Source of the DNA: Tieghemostelium lacteum
Lineage: Eukaryota; Evosea; Eumycetozoa; Dictyosteliales; Raperosteliaceae
Reading direction: 5' to 3'
Length of the DNA stretch: 64,000 nt
Assembly: GCA_001606155.1 (NCBI GenBank)
Contig: LODT01000022.1
Coordinates: 248,001-312,000 of the forward strand
The notes under the pieces were generated by a model, which made no database searches, was not told the DNA's origin, and saw nothing but the letters and a program-made list of their open reading frames with translations. Position numbers and translations under genes: made by a program. Of this stretch, positions 39,401-50,927 are shown in pieces (position 1 is the stretch's first letter; each line of letters starts with the position of its first letter).

Positions 39401-42400
39401 TACTCTATACCACAACAACAACAGCAACAACAACAACCAATTGCCAGTTCAACATCTCAATTACTAAGTAGAATAATGCCTAGATTATCCATGTTTTTTA
39501 GTTCACTTTCACCTTTGCCAACATTAGAAATTTTGAATTTCTTTTTTACACTATTGTGCTCACCTAATGCTCAATCTAGAATGCTTTCTAAAAAGGCATT
39601 GGATAGGTTACCTATAGGTTCTGGAGGTCAATCGAATGCAATGTCAGTGGATCTCACTCACAGTGATTTTGATGAGTTTCCATGGTTACTGAGACTATGT
39701 GAATTAAATTGGTTCGAAGATTCACATGATATTGTCATAGGGTCTCTGAAACAAGCTCTATTGATCGAAACTGATATTAAAACTATTAGAGCCTATCTTC
39801 AATACCTCTACAAGAACTATGACCCTACTAAAGACTCTTCCATGATTATTGAGCTTTCTCAATTGGTACTTTCAAGACAAATCATTTCCAAGTATCTGTC
39901 AAGTAGTCACTGTGACATATCCTTGACTATTCTGAATATCTATCTATCTACACTGAAATCGTCACCACCTCCTCCAACCTATTCCAAGTCATCCAGTTCA
40001 CTTAAATGGTTGACTATTAAATTCCAAAATAGCTCAACTTCGACAACACCAATTCAAATACCAAGAGTAATGTTAGATTCTATTATATTCATTCTCAGTA
40101 TGTTACCAGTCGACTTAAAGACCGACACTCTTGTAAATGTAGTAAAACAAATCAATGAAATTCTATTTTTACAATTGGAGACAACACAGTTTATTCATAC
40201 TGACAGTGGTAGTATTGACAAGGATATTCTAACTGATGACCAATGTAAACTAGTTCTATCTTCTAATCATGCACCTACCCTTATATCATTGGCTCTTAAT
40301 AGACTCTTACTAGTAGATGTAGTTACTAAACATCTGTTCTCTTTTCAATCATCATCCATGACTAGAGATTTGATTTTACAACTACTCAATAGACAATCTG
40401 CATCTGACCCTACTGAATTACTAGTCATAATGGAACCTATATTTCAAGATTCATTCAAAATCTCAACAATCAAAACACTCCTTAGTAATAACAACAATAA
40501 TAGCAATAACTATAACAATTTATCAAATTTTATAAATTTACATTATAAAATATCATCAAAATTAATAACAGCACAAATCTTTAATTATAATAATAATAGT
40601 AATAATTTATTAAATCAATTTATTAAAAGTACTACAACACCTAATTTAAGTAATAGTACAACAATATCAACAAAAATGGAAATTGATAGTAAAGAACCAC
40701 CTGTAAAGATAATGAAAAAACAACAACTAGATAACAGTAGTAAAATTACAAAATTACTGAATAGTGATAATGTAAAATCTGTTCTACAAGATATGGAATC
40801 AATTTTGATGGAATATATTGAAAAAGATAATAGTAAGGATCTTGAAGAGTTTATGGGTAAATTAATGTCTGTTGTATATTCTAGTAAGATAATGGATGAT
40901 AGTGATAATGCACAACTGCAAGTTAGACTGTTCAATTCACTTGTGAAGGTGGTGCATCAAGTTGAATGTAAAAACACTACTCCATCATCTTCATACTATG
41001 GTCTGATACTTGACTGGATTGTGGTACTAGTTAGACAATTCTCTTTGGATCCTAAAGGTAACAGTGGTGTATTAATAAGTGATATCTATCAGTTAATCTA
41101 TGGAAAACATTCAAAGAACATACAATTCCAAACACTGCTACTGTCACATTTTATTCATAATTCTACATGGAAGAATTTAAGTTTTATGGTCACTTGGCTA
41201 CTGTCTGACGAAAACCAGTCATTTATACAAAAGAATCTAGATTGTAAGTTGATATTGACGTTTATCAATGCATATATTCAACATCCTAGATCAAGTACAC
41301 CATTCTATAACAGTACCAACAGTAACAATAGTACTGCTGTAATTAGATCTGGTAATGCATTGTCATTGTCACAAAACGGATCTGCAACTATGCGATTTAT
41401 AACACCAACAACCATAAGATATCTAGCTGATTTTATAATGTTAGAAATGGACAGTTCGAGTGGTTCTCTAGTACTTGAGAGTAGAATGCCTTTGCTTACT
41501 ACCTCATGTATGACTGGAAATTTAAAGAATCTAGAGTCTCTGGTACTGTATCTCTCTAATCTCCCAACAAACAACACTAAATCACCAAGCACCATTCTTC
41601 AACATCTCTACTACCAGTTTCCAGCATTCATCAAATGCATCATTAGTGACTATCAACCATCTATACAGATGGATATCACACCTCCATCCACACAACTCGA
41701 TGTCATTCTACACCGTGTCATTTTGAAATTTGGTGAATTCAATCAAGGTGGAAATCAAGTGAGTTTTATAATTATTCGTAAACTTGCACTTATTCATCCA
41801 GAGTTGATTTGTCTGCATTTACCATCACTGTACAGTTTGACAGCTGGAAGATCTACAATACCACTTGAACAATTCATGCAGAGGATGTATCATCATATAT
41901 TTTATCAACTCTTAGAACTCTTTGATATACTTAGACCATTCTTATTCAAGTGTCCTATCCTCCCCCAAATTGTAAATGAATATTTCCAGTTTTTTAATAA
42001 TTTTATTGCACATGTAAATAATAACCTTTTACAACCATCACAACCATCACAACAATCAACAACTCATCACTCTCAACAACAGCAACAACAACAACAACAA
42101 ACTACACAAAATCTACTGAATGATTTGTTACCTTTGACTAGTAAATTTATAGATTTTATAGTGTTAAAGGAGAACCAATGCTACCAACACCAAAATAACT
42201 ATCAATTATTTAAAGATATCTCAATTCTCTATCCATCTCTTTTACCACTGATAAAGAAACATTCTCTTTCATCACTATCCACTCTGTCATCAGTTGATAA
42301 TCTCTTGTCTATTGATTACACCAATAGTAGATCAAAAATCAGTGGTATAAAAACTCCAAAACAACAACAACATCACCATCACCATCACCATCATCATCAC

Positions 42401-42871
42401 CATCATCACCATCATCACCATCAAAATCAACAATTACAAGCTATATCGTTGAGTAAGGATATGAATAACGAACAGATTATAAAGATACTTGAAACTATTG
42501 ATAAAAGTACTTGTAATGATCCCTCTCTACTCTACTCGATAAAGAGTCAACTACTGGATTTTATTCAATCCAATTATCAAGCTATAAGATCGATAAGCTA
42601 TCATCTCATACAACGATACCTTTACTATTATCCCAAAGAATGTAATGAGTTTATTGGTCGCTACATTGAATGTTTTCACAATCCAAATCAAGAAGTTGTA
42701 AAAGATGCCATTGACCACTCATCTGACTTTTTTTATTATTCCACTACCAATAATAATTCGAATGACATCATCAAACTGGTTTTGCATTATGGTTCAAAAA
42801 GCTCTGTAAACGAACTAAAGAAAATAATCAGTCCCTTCACAAAGATATTTGGTAATTTCCCTCCAGCTTAA
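36410..42871 (+). CDS. Integrator complex subunit 1 homolog
   Basis: INTS1 is the largest Integrator scaffold, a complex that cleaves snRNA and paused mRNA transcripts on RNA polymerase II. Three exons join in frame: 36410-36434, 36523-39054 and 39120-42871 (introns 88 and 65 bp), giving 2102 residues; human INTS1 has about 2190. The first exon is only 25 bp and codes MSNLKKRK, a basic start. The diagnostic region, about residues 195-240, reads YENVSDWPLPFMQVYIEDAI then ADRQWVDDPNCKYFVSNI, matching the DUF3677 block of INTS1. The rest is a long helical-repeat protein with inserted Gln, Asn, Thr and His runs. The splice from exon 2 to 3 gives LEIISK|LNLNFEIMILD. It implies a full Integrator in this amoeba. 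Confidence 0.88.
36683..36755 (+). repeat. CAA/CAG repeat (poly-Gln) in INTS1
   Basis: An interrupted CAA/CAG run encoding about 24 Gln near the N-terminus. Mixed codons suggest it is not purely the product of recent slippage. Confidence 0.9.
42370..42422 (+). repeat. CAT/CAC repeat (poly-His) in INTS1
   Basis: A run of about 17 His codons in mixed CAT/CAC near the C-terminus, flanked by Gln runs. Confidence 0.9.
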
Positions 42872-43151
42872 ACAACAACAAATTCACAGTGAATTCCATT
42901 GATACCAAAATAAAATTCAATAGGAGATCGGCGATAGATTTATTGTTATTTGATATATACATATATCAGTATTTCAGTTATGAATTCATTTATTTTGTGG
43001 TAAGTGTGTGGTGAATATAATATAAAATTGTGGGGTGTTCATATAATTAAAAAAAGATTACAACTAATTTTTATTTACTCCATTCACACATTATTTAATT
43101 TAATTTATTTGATTCATTTTGTTATGTTTATCGAATAATTATCAATCAATA

Positions 43152-43850
43152 ATGCTATCCAATATAGATTTTACAAAAAAACCATTGGTTATTAATAGTA
43201 ACAGTTCAAAAAATAATCTAAAACAAGATTTAATGTTACTTAATGGTTTAATATGCCATCTGGTTGAGGAAATTGATTTACTAAAATCTCAGTTAGAATA
43301 TAGAACTCAGGAACTAAATGAAATATTTAAAGTTGATGTTAAATACACTGAACTAAAAAACAGATACAGAAAATCAAAGTTACAATATTCACAAGAGTTA
43401 TTGGATATGCATAATGAAATTATTGAATTAAATAAAGCTTTAATTAAAAAAGATGAAGAGATGGAAACACAAATTGAGAATTTTAAAGAAGAACTCTCAA
43501 AGTACAATAGTTTAGTTATAAATTATCAAACTGAAGTGAAAACACTTCAACACATTAAAAGTTCCTATGTGGATGAAAATGAATATAAAAATCAACTTTC
43601 TAAAAATGGACAGTTGAAAAAGGAGGTTGAAGAAGTAAGAAAAAAATTAAAGAATAGAGATCAAACAATAGAGGAACTGAATACAAAGTTTAAAGATTTA
43701 ATTAAACTTCCTAGCTCTACAATGGTACCTGGTTCAGTCAACCAAATAGAGTTGTGTTATGATTGGAAATCATCATGGGTATCATTTGCATTAATTGTCT
43801 TTTTGGGTTTGGTATTTGGTCATTTCTTTAATGAAATTTTAAAATATTGA
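43152..43850 (+). CDS. Tail-anchored coiled-coil protein
   Basis: 232 residues from the ATG at 43152 (the frame is open upstream but has no earlier ATG). Residues 40-200 are predicted by eye as almost continuous coiled coil, rich in Glu, Lys, Leu and Asn, with heptad-like spacing. A single C-terminal membrane span (SWVSFALIVFLGLVFGHFF) is followed by only six residues, the layout of a tail-anchored protein inserted after translation. Such proteins act as membrane tethers or golgins. No family was recognised. One exon. Confidence 0.7.
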   Translation: MLSNIDFTKKPLVINSNSSKNNLKQDLMLLNGLICHLVEEIDLLKSQLEYRTQELNEIFKVDVKYTELKNRYRKSKLQYSQELLDMHNEIIELNKALIKKDEEMETQIENFKEELSKYNSLVINYQTEVKTLQHIKSSYVDENEYKNQLSKNGQLKKEVEEVRKKLKNRDQTIEELNTKFKDLIKLPSSTMVPGSVNQIELCYDWKSSWVSFALIVFLGLVFGHFFNEILKY

Positions 43851-44090
43851 CAATAACAACAACGTTGTTCAATAACAACTGTAAATAAAAAAAAAACATC
43901 AATCTTTAAAAGTTATCTTTATAGTAAATCTATATTGAAAATTGAATTTATTATTTTATATAAATATATATTTATCTTGTATAAATAGATTGGTGTATTT
44001 AAATTATTAAAAATGAAATGGTTTCTGTTTTGCTTTTCGATTGGTTGGGTTTGGTTATATATGGAATAAGTAAGTATATTATTATTAATA

Positions 44091-46154
44091 TTATTTTGAT
44101 TTAAGTAAATTTAGACATCCAGTACAATTATGGTTGGATAGGTCTATGGACTGAGGGGGTACTTGTAGGGGTTGATCTTTGGGATTCAATATACTATGTA
44201 GACAAGGGTGAATTGATTTAATTGAACATCTTATATGACTGTCTAATGATGTTGATAGTGAACCCTGATGAGTGACAACCATTATATTACAATCATTATG
44301 TGGACATTTAGAATATTGTGTTTGTTGATTTGAATGGTTACTGTTTAGGTGATGGTGTGTTTGTTGTTGAGTTTGTTGATTATATATATCTGTTGATGAC
44401 TGTGATATCTTGTGTAACTGTATAAGTTGATATTGTAATTGTTGTTGTGGATCAAGAATGTTTTTAAATGGTAGTGGGGGAGGTGTGAAATTGTCTTCTG
44501 GAGGATTATACCCTATATCTGGTGTTGTACCCTCCGATGGCTCATTTATACCCACATGAAAGCCATTAGTATTAATGTGATTATATGTATCATCATCATC
44601 ATCATCATCATCATCGTCATCGTCATTATATTTCATTTCATCTTCTTCCTCTTGTTGTACTTGTAGTTGTTGTTGTTCTTGTTGTTGTTGTTGTTGTTGT
44701 TGTTGTTGATATTCATATTGATCCTGTTCAAAATATAGTTCCTGATTATTATTGTATTCCTGTTCATATTCTTGTTGTTGTTGTTGTTGTTGTTGTAGTT
44801 CAGCCGATTGATTTTGAATCATTTGTAGTTTTTCGATCTCCATTTGAAGTATTTCCTGTTGTTTTTGTAAAATTTCATTATATTTCTGCTCTTGTTCTTC
44901 CGGTGATAAGTTCTCTATAGATTTTTTAATTTCTATTGGGTGGTCTTCCTGTTGCTCCGGCAAAGGTTGGTCGGTGTTAGCTTGTGGCGCCTGAGGTGCT
45001 TGTGCAGATATAGCAGGTGACTGAACATCATACTCATCATCATCATCGTCAGTGTCCATTGGAGTATCATCCTTTTCATCATCAGATGAGGCGTTGGTAG
45101 CAGTGGTTGGTTGTTGAGTAAACTGTTGTTTTTTCAGTTTACTCATACGCTTACGGTTTGCCAAGTGTCTGGAATCACGTCTGGCTTTAGAAGAGTTGCA
45201 TTCTCCACAATCGGATTCACAAACGGTGTGTCTGGTCATGTGTTTTCTAGCAGAGTTGTAGTTTGTGTATTCTTTGGTGCAGTTGGTATGTTTGCATGCA
45301 TACAGTCCGTTACTTAGGAGATAAGTGTCGCTGTAGTTCTTTTTCTTACTGTTGTGGGAATAGATCGAGTTGGGTACTCTAGGTGAAGATGGTCCTTTAC
45401 TTGATGTTTTGGGGACAGATGAAGAAGGGCTTGTGAAAGTTGTGATACTAGATGGTTTAGTAGATGACGCAAGTGATATTTTAGTTGTTGATTGAGTTGG
45501 TGTTGAAATGGATCTTGGTCTGGGTGTAGGAAGAGGTGAAACCGATGGTACGCAGTTTAGACTGGTGGTGCTAATACTAAGACTGTTACTAGTAGGAGAG
45601 GAAATTGGTGATGGAATAGTTGGTATATTTATAGCAGGAGTGGTAATATATGGTATGGCATTGGTTGTATATATATTTGTATAAGCACGTTGTGGGTATG
45701 GTTGAATCAGTGCATGAGGTATAGAAATGGGACTTGTCTGGTAATATAAAGTAGGAGAAGATGTAGATGAAGATGGTGTAGAAGAAGAAGAAGAGATATT
45801 AGGTACCAATTGAGGTTGTGAGATGCTTACAGGAGATAAAGGCTGTTGATTTGTTGAATTTATATAAAGAGGTGTGTGGTGTGGAAAATTTGATGGATTC
45901 GTAATTAAATATTTAAATTGATTATTTGTTGGATATATGATATATTGAGGTGTTGTAGTTGAAGTTGTATGTGAAATTTCATTAATCTCCTGTTGTTGTG
46001 GTTGTTGTAGTGGTTGTGATAAATGTAAAGTTGGTATATATTGTATTGGATGATAAGTTTGCCAATTATTATTTTGTACAACAACAGGAGATGAAGTAAG
46101 AGAAAGAGGTGAAGGGAGATGAGGAGATGAAGAATGATTATTATTACTATACAT
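44091..46154 (-). CDS. C2H2-like zinc-finger protein with poly-Gln and acidic regions
   Basis: 687 residues from the ATG at 46154, chosen because the 19 codons upstream in frame (MCVCNITCIIFF...) look like leader sequence. A Ser/Pro/Thr/Gln-rich N-terminal half leads to a zinc-binding module: YACKHTNCTKEYTNYNSARKH then RHTVCESDCGECNSSKARRD, a C2H2-like finger followed by a CxxxCxxC cluster and a basic patch (RHLANRKRMSKLKK). Then come acidic stretches, a Gln-rich coiled coil, and a second Cys/His cluster at the end (KCPHNDCNIMVV, RCSIKSIHPCLHS, HNCTGCLNLLKSK). This layout fits a DNA- or RNA-binding regulator; the family was not recognised. Confidence 0.75.
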   Translation of the reverse strand: MYSNNNHSSSPHLPSPLSLTSSPVVVQNNNWQTYHPIQYIPTLHLSQPLQQPQQQEINEISHTTSTTTPQYIIYPTNNQFKYLITNPSNFPHHTPLYINSTNQQPLSPVSISQPQLVPNISSSSSTPSSSTSSPTLYYQTSPISIPHALIQPYPQRAYTNIYTTNAIPYITTPAINIPTIPSPISSPTSNSLSISTTSLNCVPSVSPLPTPRPRSISTPTQSTTKISLASSTKPSSITTFTSPSSSVPKTSSKGPSSPRVPNSIYSHNSKKKNYSDTYLLSNGLYACKHTNCTKEYTNYNSARKHMTRHTVCESDCGECNSSKARRDSRHLANRKRMSKLKKQQFTQQPTTATNASSDDEKDDTPMDTDDDDDEYDVQSPAISAQAPQAPQANTDQPLPEQQEDHPIEIKKSIENLSPEEQEQKYNEILQKQQEILQMEIEKLQMIQNQSAELQQQQQQQQEYEQEYNNNQELYFEQDQYEYQQQQQQQQQQEQQQLQVQQEEEDEMKYNDDDDDDDDDDDDTYNHINTNGFHVGINEPSEGTTPDIGYNPPEDNFTPPPLPFKNILDPQQQLQYQLIQLHKISQSSTDIYNQQTQQQTHHHLNSNHSNQQTQYSKCPHNDCNIMVVTHQGSLSTSLDSHIRCSIKSIHPCLHSILNPKDQPLQVPPQSIDLSNHNCTGCLNLLKSK
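44589..44627 (+). repeat. ATC/ATG microsatellite (poly-Asp in the zinc-finger protein)
   Basis: Runs of CAT on the plus strand encode poly-Asp on the minus strand within the zinc-finger gene. Confidence 0.9.
44671..44798 (+). repeat. TTG microsatellites (poly-Gln in the zinc-finger protein)
   Basis: Two TTG runs (44671-44708 and 44771-44798) encode poly-Gln on the minus strand, separated by a Glu/Tyr/Gln-rich segment. Confidence 0.9.
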
Positions 46155-47400
46155 AATATTATATGTTGATAAAGTGAAAAAAATTATACATGTAATGTTA
46201 CACACACACAAACAAATTTATTTGTTTTTACTGCTTCTACTATTACTACTACTTCTTCTCAAATAACATAACATAAAAAAACTCTTAAATCTAAATGAAC
46301 TTTAGTGTTTTCATCATTAAGAAACAAAATTTTTGTATTGGTGAGGCCTATCCAGTGTTTTTTCTTTAGATTTTTTCTCCCACAACAAAGCCAAAATTCG
46401 TCTTTTGGAACTTAGACTCTCCAAAAATAAAAAATTAAGGGGGAAGAATAGAGTCCACAATTCAAAAATATCAAAATATCTGATCAGGGTAAATTTATTT
46501 ATATGCAAAAAACGCGTCAGTGATGAAGGATATTTTTTTTTTTTAAAGGATTTTTAAAAGATTGTTATCATGTTGTTGTGATTCTAATAGATATCTAAAG
46601 ATTTATTAGGGTATCCATATAACTCCAATTTTACAATAAAAAAATTAATTGTAAAATATACTATTAATATCATAGAATCAGTACCTCTCCTGGTTTCATT
46701 GATTTAAAGTACTTAAAACTAACCTAAACTTGAATACAATTCAAAGTACTTGTAGTGATTTTAACAGAAAAATCAAAAGATCTTTTTTTTTAAAAAGTTT
46801 TTTTTAAATTGACAAGTATTTGTGCAATTCAGATACCAATTTCCAGTAGAGGAGTGTAGTGGGCCTTGAAGACTTACGGGGGCTAAATGTTTAAAACATG
46901 TTATATAATTTTTAAATTCCATCTATAAAACACACCAATTGAAAAATAGTTGTTCAAGGGAGTTAAAAAAACAATTCGATTGATTAACAGATCAAACTTT
47001 AATTCTTTAAGAATTTACGTCTGAAAGATAAATATTCAGAAATCGATATGTTGTTGTTTGAAAGAATAAAAGGTTTTACATGAGGATTAATTTACTAGAT
47101 CATCTTTTCACTTGTTCAATCAATCGACTTATTATCTATCAATGAATAATTTAACAAGGCTATTAAATAGATCCAACACTACTCGTTTAAATACGCAAAA
47201 CTATCAAATTCAAAAAACCACTTGATCAAATTTTATTGAGATTAATCTCGATTTCTTAAAAATTTATCCAAGTGTATTTATTTTCGCACCTGAAGGTAAA
47301 AATATATTTTTAACTAATATCAAACAATATAGCACTTATATATTTAGACTATTTTATTTTAATATAAAATTTTTTCTAAAGTTTAATATATTACTGAGTA
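46155..47400. other. Gene-poor stretch upstream of the zinc-finger gene
   Basis: A/T-rich with poly-T runs. An MCB-like hexamer ACGCGT occurs at 46512-46517. Short mixed-composition patches at 46820-46880 and 47100-47300 have no lasting frame. Nothing firm was assigned. Confidence 0.4.
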
Positions 47401-47409
47401 ATTTCTGAA

Positions 47410-47960
47410 TCTTTGTAATTATAAGTGTTCTTGACTGCAGTCAAATGGTATCAATGTGACTGCAAATCAGACAGTGTTTAATAGTGGTGTTTCTATATAT
47501 ACCACCTCTAGATACTGAAGGTATCACCTTTCAATCTGACGGTTTTCTTTTACAGTTGGTCAAAATATATGATAGCACTGGCTAGCCAATCAACACCTCG
47601 AGGTGATCACCTCCCTCTCAATACTTATGGAATTGAGTTTTCAACAGCAGGTTTCAAACTGGCACCAAATCACCGGGTACTCAAAAATGACAATACCTCG
47701 GTGTCACATTTAGTCATACCTGAATTGCAATGGCTGCTGATCAAAGTATATCAGGATCGATGGTGTATATACAAATGAAGTAACAACAATCTATTGTCAC
47801 CTAGTGTTGTCACCAATAAAGTTGTCCCTCCTATTATGAAATTGTGGTAATCCCATTCAAATTATTCAGATAAAGATCACCTGAGACATATCCAACTCTC
47901 ACTATTACAAGAATTGGTAATGTTTGTGCATGGATATTCCTCAAATCAGTTACTATTATC
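47410..47960 (+). pseudogene. Decayed coding remnant, unknown family
   Basis: Base composition here is distinctly less A/T-rich than the flanks, as in coding DNA, but every frame is broken within about 70 codons. Protein-like fragments include NGINVTANQTVFNSGVSIYTT (about 47449-47505, plus strand) and, further on, IRIDGVYTNEVTT. They recall extracellular beta-sandwich (TIG/Ig-like) repeats, but that is a weak impression. Probably the remains of a surface-protein gene. The 69-codon frame at 47569 is likely one piece of it. Confidence 0.35.
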
Positions 47961-48215
47961 TCACTTGATCTAAATTTGGATATGGTGCAAATTACACATC
48001 AACTACTGATAGTATGGCAGTTTTTTTATAGATCTATAATATATAACAATAACATATAAAATCATTTATAATATATCAACAAAATTGGGTTTAGAGAATT
48101 TGAAATAAAACTTTTTTTTTTTTTAAAATTTTTTTTGTAACACTATTATTGATTGTATCTTTTTTAAATATCTATATTGTTAAGAGTATAGATATTTTTT
48201 TTTTGTATATATAAA
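47961..48215. other. Promoter region of the Abi gene
   Basis: A/T-rich with long T runs just before the start codon; no coding signal. Confidence 0.4.
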
Positions 48216-49177
48216 ATGTCAGAGACACCTCAACAACCATTAGATATGAATAATCTCTCTGAGATTACTATTCCCAACGCATTAAATGAATTGATGGAAA
48301 ATCATAGCAAAATGAAGCAGATTTCAACCTATTGTAAAACAGCTTATGTATCAGGTGCTGATACAGCCCAAATCTATGAACAAACTCAAAGTTATGCAAA
48401 AAATGCACTTTTAAATGTAGCATACCACATTCAAAATATTGGAAGTCACATTTCAACACTATTGGATTTACAATCACAAGAGATCAAAAAGATCACCAGT
48501 GAAATTCAATCCCTAACTCAAGTAGGTAATCAATAGATCTTTTAGAATTTAATATAGGATTGCTAATTATTATGTGTGTAATATAGAAATCAGCAATGAT
48601 TCATGATATTTCAGGTACCAATCTATTTCAGGCACCAGATGCTGCTAAATCCTATAAGAGTGCATTAAAAGAGAGAAAGATTGAGGGATCAGATTCGGCA
48701 AAATTGCCAACTAAATTTGTTAGAAAACAGGTAAATTATGCTATGGGTACAGAGATGCAATTGAATCATAGTAGTTCAAGTGCAAGTCTTTCAGGTAGTT
48801 CTAATATACCTCCACCACCAAGTTCATCTCAGTCACTGAGTGGAAGTGTGAACAGTAATAGTTCAACACCAACTTATCAGTCACCAACTTACTCACCACA
48901 ACCTCAACCATCAATGGCTAAAGGTAAACCACCTCCCCCTTCATTATCTGTACCACCAACTATTCCTCGTCCACCTTCAACTGCATTTGATTTACCACCT
49001 CCTTTAAGTACCAATGGTCTACCACCTCCACCAGTATCTAATCTTCCACCTCCACCATCTGTTTCTCATCTTCCACCTCCACCAAGTACTTATGATCTTC
49101 CACCTCCACCAATGAGACCCATCTCTCACTATGGTTACGATCTATCTGATTTACCACCTCCACCTCCCCCTCAATAA
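48216..49177 (+). CDS. Abl-interactor (Abi) homolog, SCAR/WAVE complex subunit
   Basis: Abi is one of five subunits of the SCAR/WAVE complex, which activates Arp2/3 for actin-driven protrusion. Exon 1 is 48216-48521 and exon 2 48587-49177, with a 65-bp intron (GTAGGT...TAG), giving 298 residues. The first 100 residues are the helical Abi core: NALNELMENHSKMKQISTYC, then YEQTQSYAKNALLNVAYHIQ and STLLDLQSQEIKKI, which aligns with human ABI1. The junction SLTQ|KSAMIHDISG stays in the helix. The conserved block TKFVRKQVNYAMG follows, then a proline-rich tail of repeated LPPPP and DLPPPP units. There is no SH3 domain, as in D. discoideum AbiA. The proline units could bind profilin or SH3 proteins. 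Confidence 0.92.
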
Positions 49178-49375
49178 ACCCCACCATCCCTACTATAATA
49201 GGACAACAAACAACCAACCCTTGTAACACTTTTAATATAATAACAATAAACAAAAAAGATATATTCGATAAATTTCCAGATATTATCATGATCAACTTTA
49301 TTTTCCCAGTTGATTCTCAAAAATTTTTTTTAAATTCTTCATCTACCAACACATGTGACATTTACTGATTTAATT
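49178..49375. other. Abi-sirtuin intergenic region
   Basis: 3' end of the Abi gene and promoter of the sirtuin gene. If the sirtuin has a further 5' exon it would lie here; none could be supported. Confidence 0.4.
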
Positions 49376-50654
49376 ATGTGTTTAGATAAACTTTCAACTA
49401 TTAACTATACCCTTATAGATTTAACTCTATATGATAACCCTAATGGTAATTTTATGAACAACTCAAATTTGAGAATTAGTAAAAAGGAAATTTACTAATA
49501 TATTAAAATAATTAGTTTCATTAACTAAATGTAAGGATTGTGAAATTTTACAAACATTAAATGATAGTATTATATGCTTATGTTGTGGATATATGGCATG
49601 TAAGAACCATATAAAAAATCATTTTATGGAAGATGGTGTAACTTGTTCATTTACAGGAGATTTAGTAACCTCTGAGAGTACTACTAGATTCAATTGTTTG
49701 AAATGCACCAAACCATTACCCATTTCAAATCCAATTCTACAAGATATATCTGATTTATTTGATGCTTTTGTTATGCTTTATAAAGGATGCAATCAAATCA
49801 AGACTGATGAATTTGTACCAAAACTAAAAGGTAACACATTGGAGGGTATTTCAGAGTATATTTTAAGTGGTAAATGTAAAAATATAATTTTACTCACTGG
49901 TGCTGGAATTAGTGTTGCATCTGGTATACCTGATTTCAGGTCACCAAAAACAGGACTGTACAATAACATTGCTCATTTTAATCTTCCATACCATGAAGCT
50001 ATATTTGATATTGATTATCTTAAAGTTCATCCAGAACCATTCTTTTCACTATCAAAATTACTGTATCCTAACAATGCCTTTATTCCTACACCTGTCCATC
50101 AATTTATTAAGTTACTTTCTGATCATGGTTTACTTTTACGAAATTACACTCAGAATATTGATACCCTTGAAAGAATTGCTCAAGTACCTTTGGAGAAGTT
50201 AGTAGAGGCACATGGGTCACTGTGTACCGATGGATGGTGTCTAAAATGCACTAAAAAGTATACACCATCATTCATACAATCTGCTGTGGAAAAAGGTGAG
50301 GTACCTCGATGTGAAGTTTGTCAAGGCATCGTTAAACCTGATATTGTATTTTGGGGTGACCCTTTACCAAGTACTTTTAATCATCACATGATTCAAGATT
50401 TTCCAAAATGTGATTTATTGATTGTGATAGGAACTTCACTTAAAGTCAATCCAATTGCCTCAGTTATCAATATCCTACCTCCAAACACTCCAAGACTACT
50501 AATCAACCTGCATTCTGTAGGTACTGTGGCTGAAGACTCTTTCACAGGTCTCAACGGATTCCAATTCACATCAGACTCTAATGATGTATACTGGTTAGGT
50601 GATTGTCAATTAGGCGTAAAAGAACTATGCAAATTATTATCATGGAAATTATAA
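49376..50654 (+). CDS. Sir2-family NAD-dependent deacylase with N-terminal UBP-type zinc finger
   Basis: Exon 2 (49516-50654) is certain; exon 1 (49376-49445, MCLDKLSTINYTLID) is a best guess that joins in phase over a 70-bp intron. The total is 402 residues. A zinc-finger of the UBP (ubiquitin-binding) type precedes the enzyme: TKCKDCEILQ, ICLCCGYMACKNHIKNHF. Its first Cys/His pair is not visible, so a further upstream exon or a partial finger is possible. The sirtuin core has GAGISVASGIPDFRSPKTG, TQNIDTLE, the catalytic His in EAHGSL, zinc Cys pairs CLKC and CEVC, VFWGDPLP and GTSLKVNP, all intact. D. discoideum has UBP-finger sirtuins too. It resembles the SIRT2/SIRT3 class. Confidence 0.88.
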
Positions 50655-50927
50655 CCTCTATACTAAGAGGTGTAAATGCCCTCTAACTGAAATAATTTTA
50701 TAAATTACCATACACCAATTTATAAAATATCAATAAAGGCTTTAAATGTTTAATAATTTTTCTTGAAAATTTATGCACACCCCTCCAGGTTGTTTTACAC
50801 AGTTTCGGTTTGTTTTTTTTTTGGATTCCTTAAAGATTTTTCAAAATCGATGGAGGAAATCTAGATTGGAGAATTTGGTTGGTTAAAAAAATATTGTTCA
50901 CATCATTTTTATCATATTTTAAATAAA

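Noticed and set aside
46317-46508. 63-codon minus-strand frame
   Set aside because: Phe/Leu-rich translation of A/T DNA, no start context, no similarity recognised.
47569-47778. 69-codon frame as a gene
   Set aside because: Neighbouring frames carry related protein-like pieces, so it is more likely part of a decayed gene.
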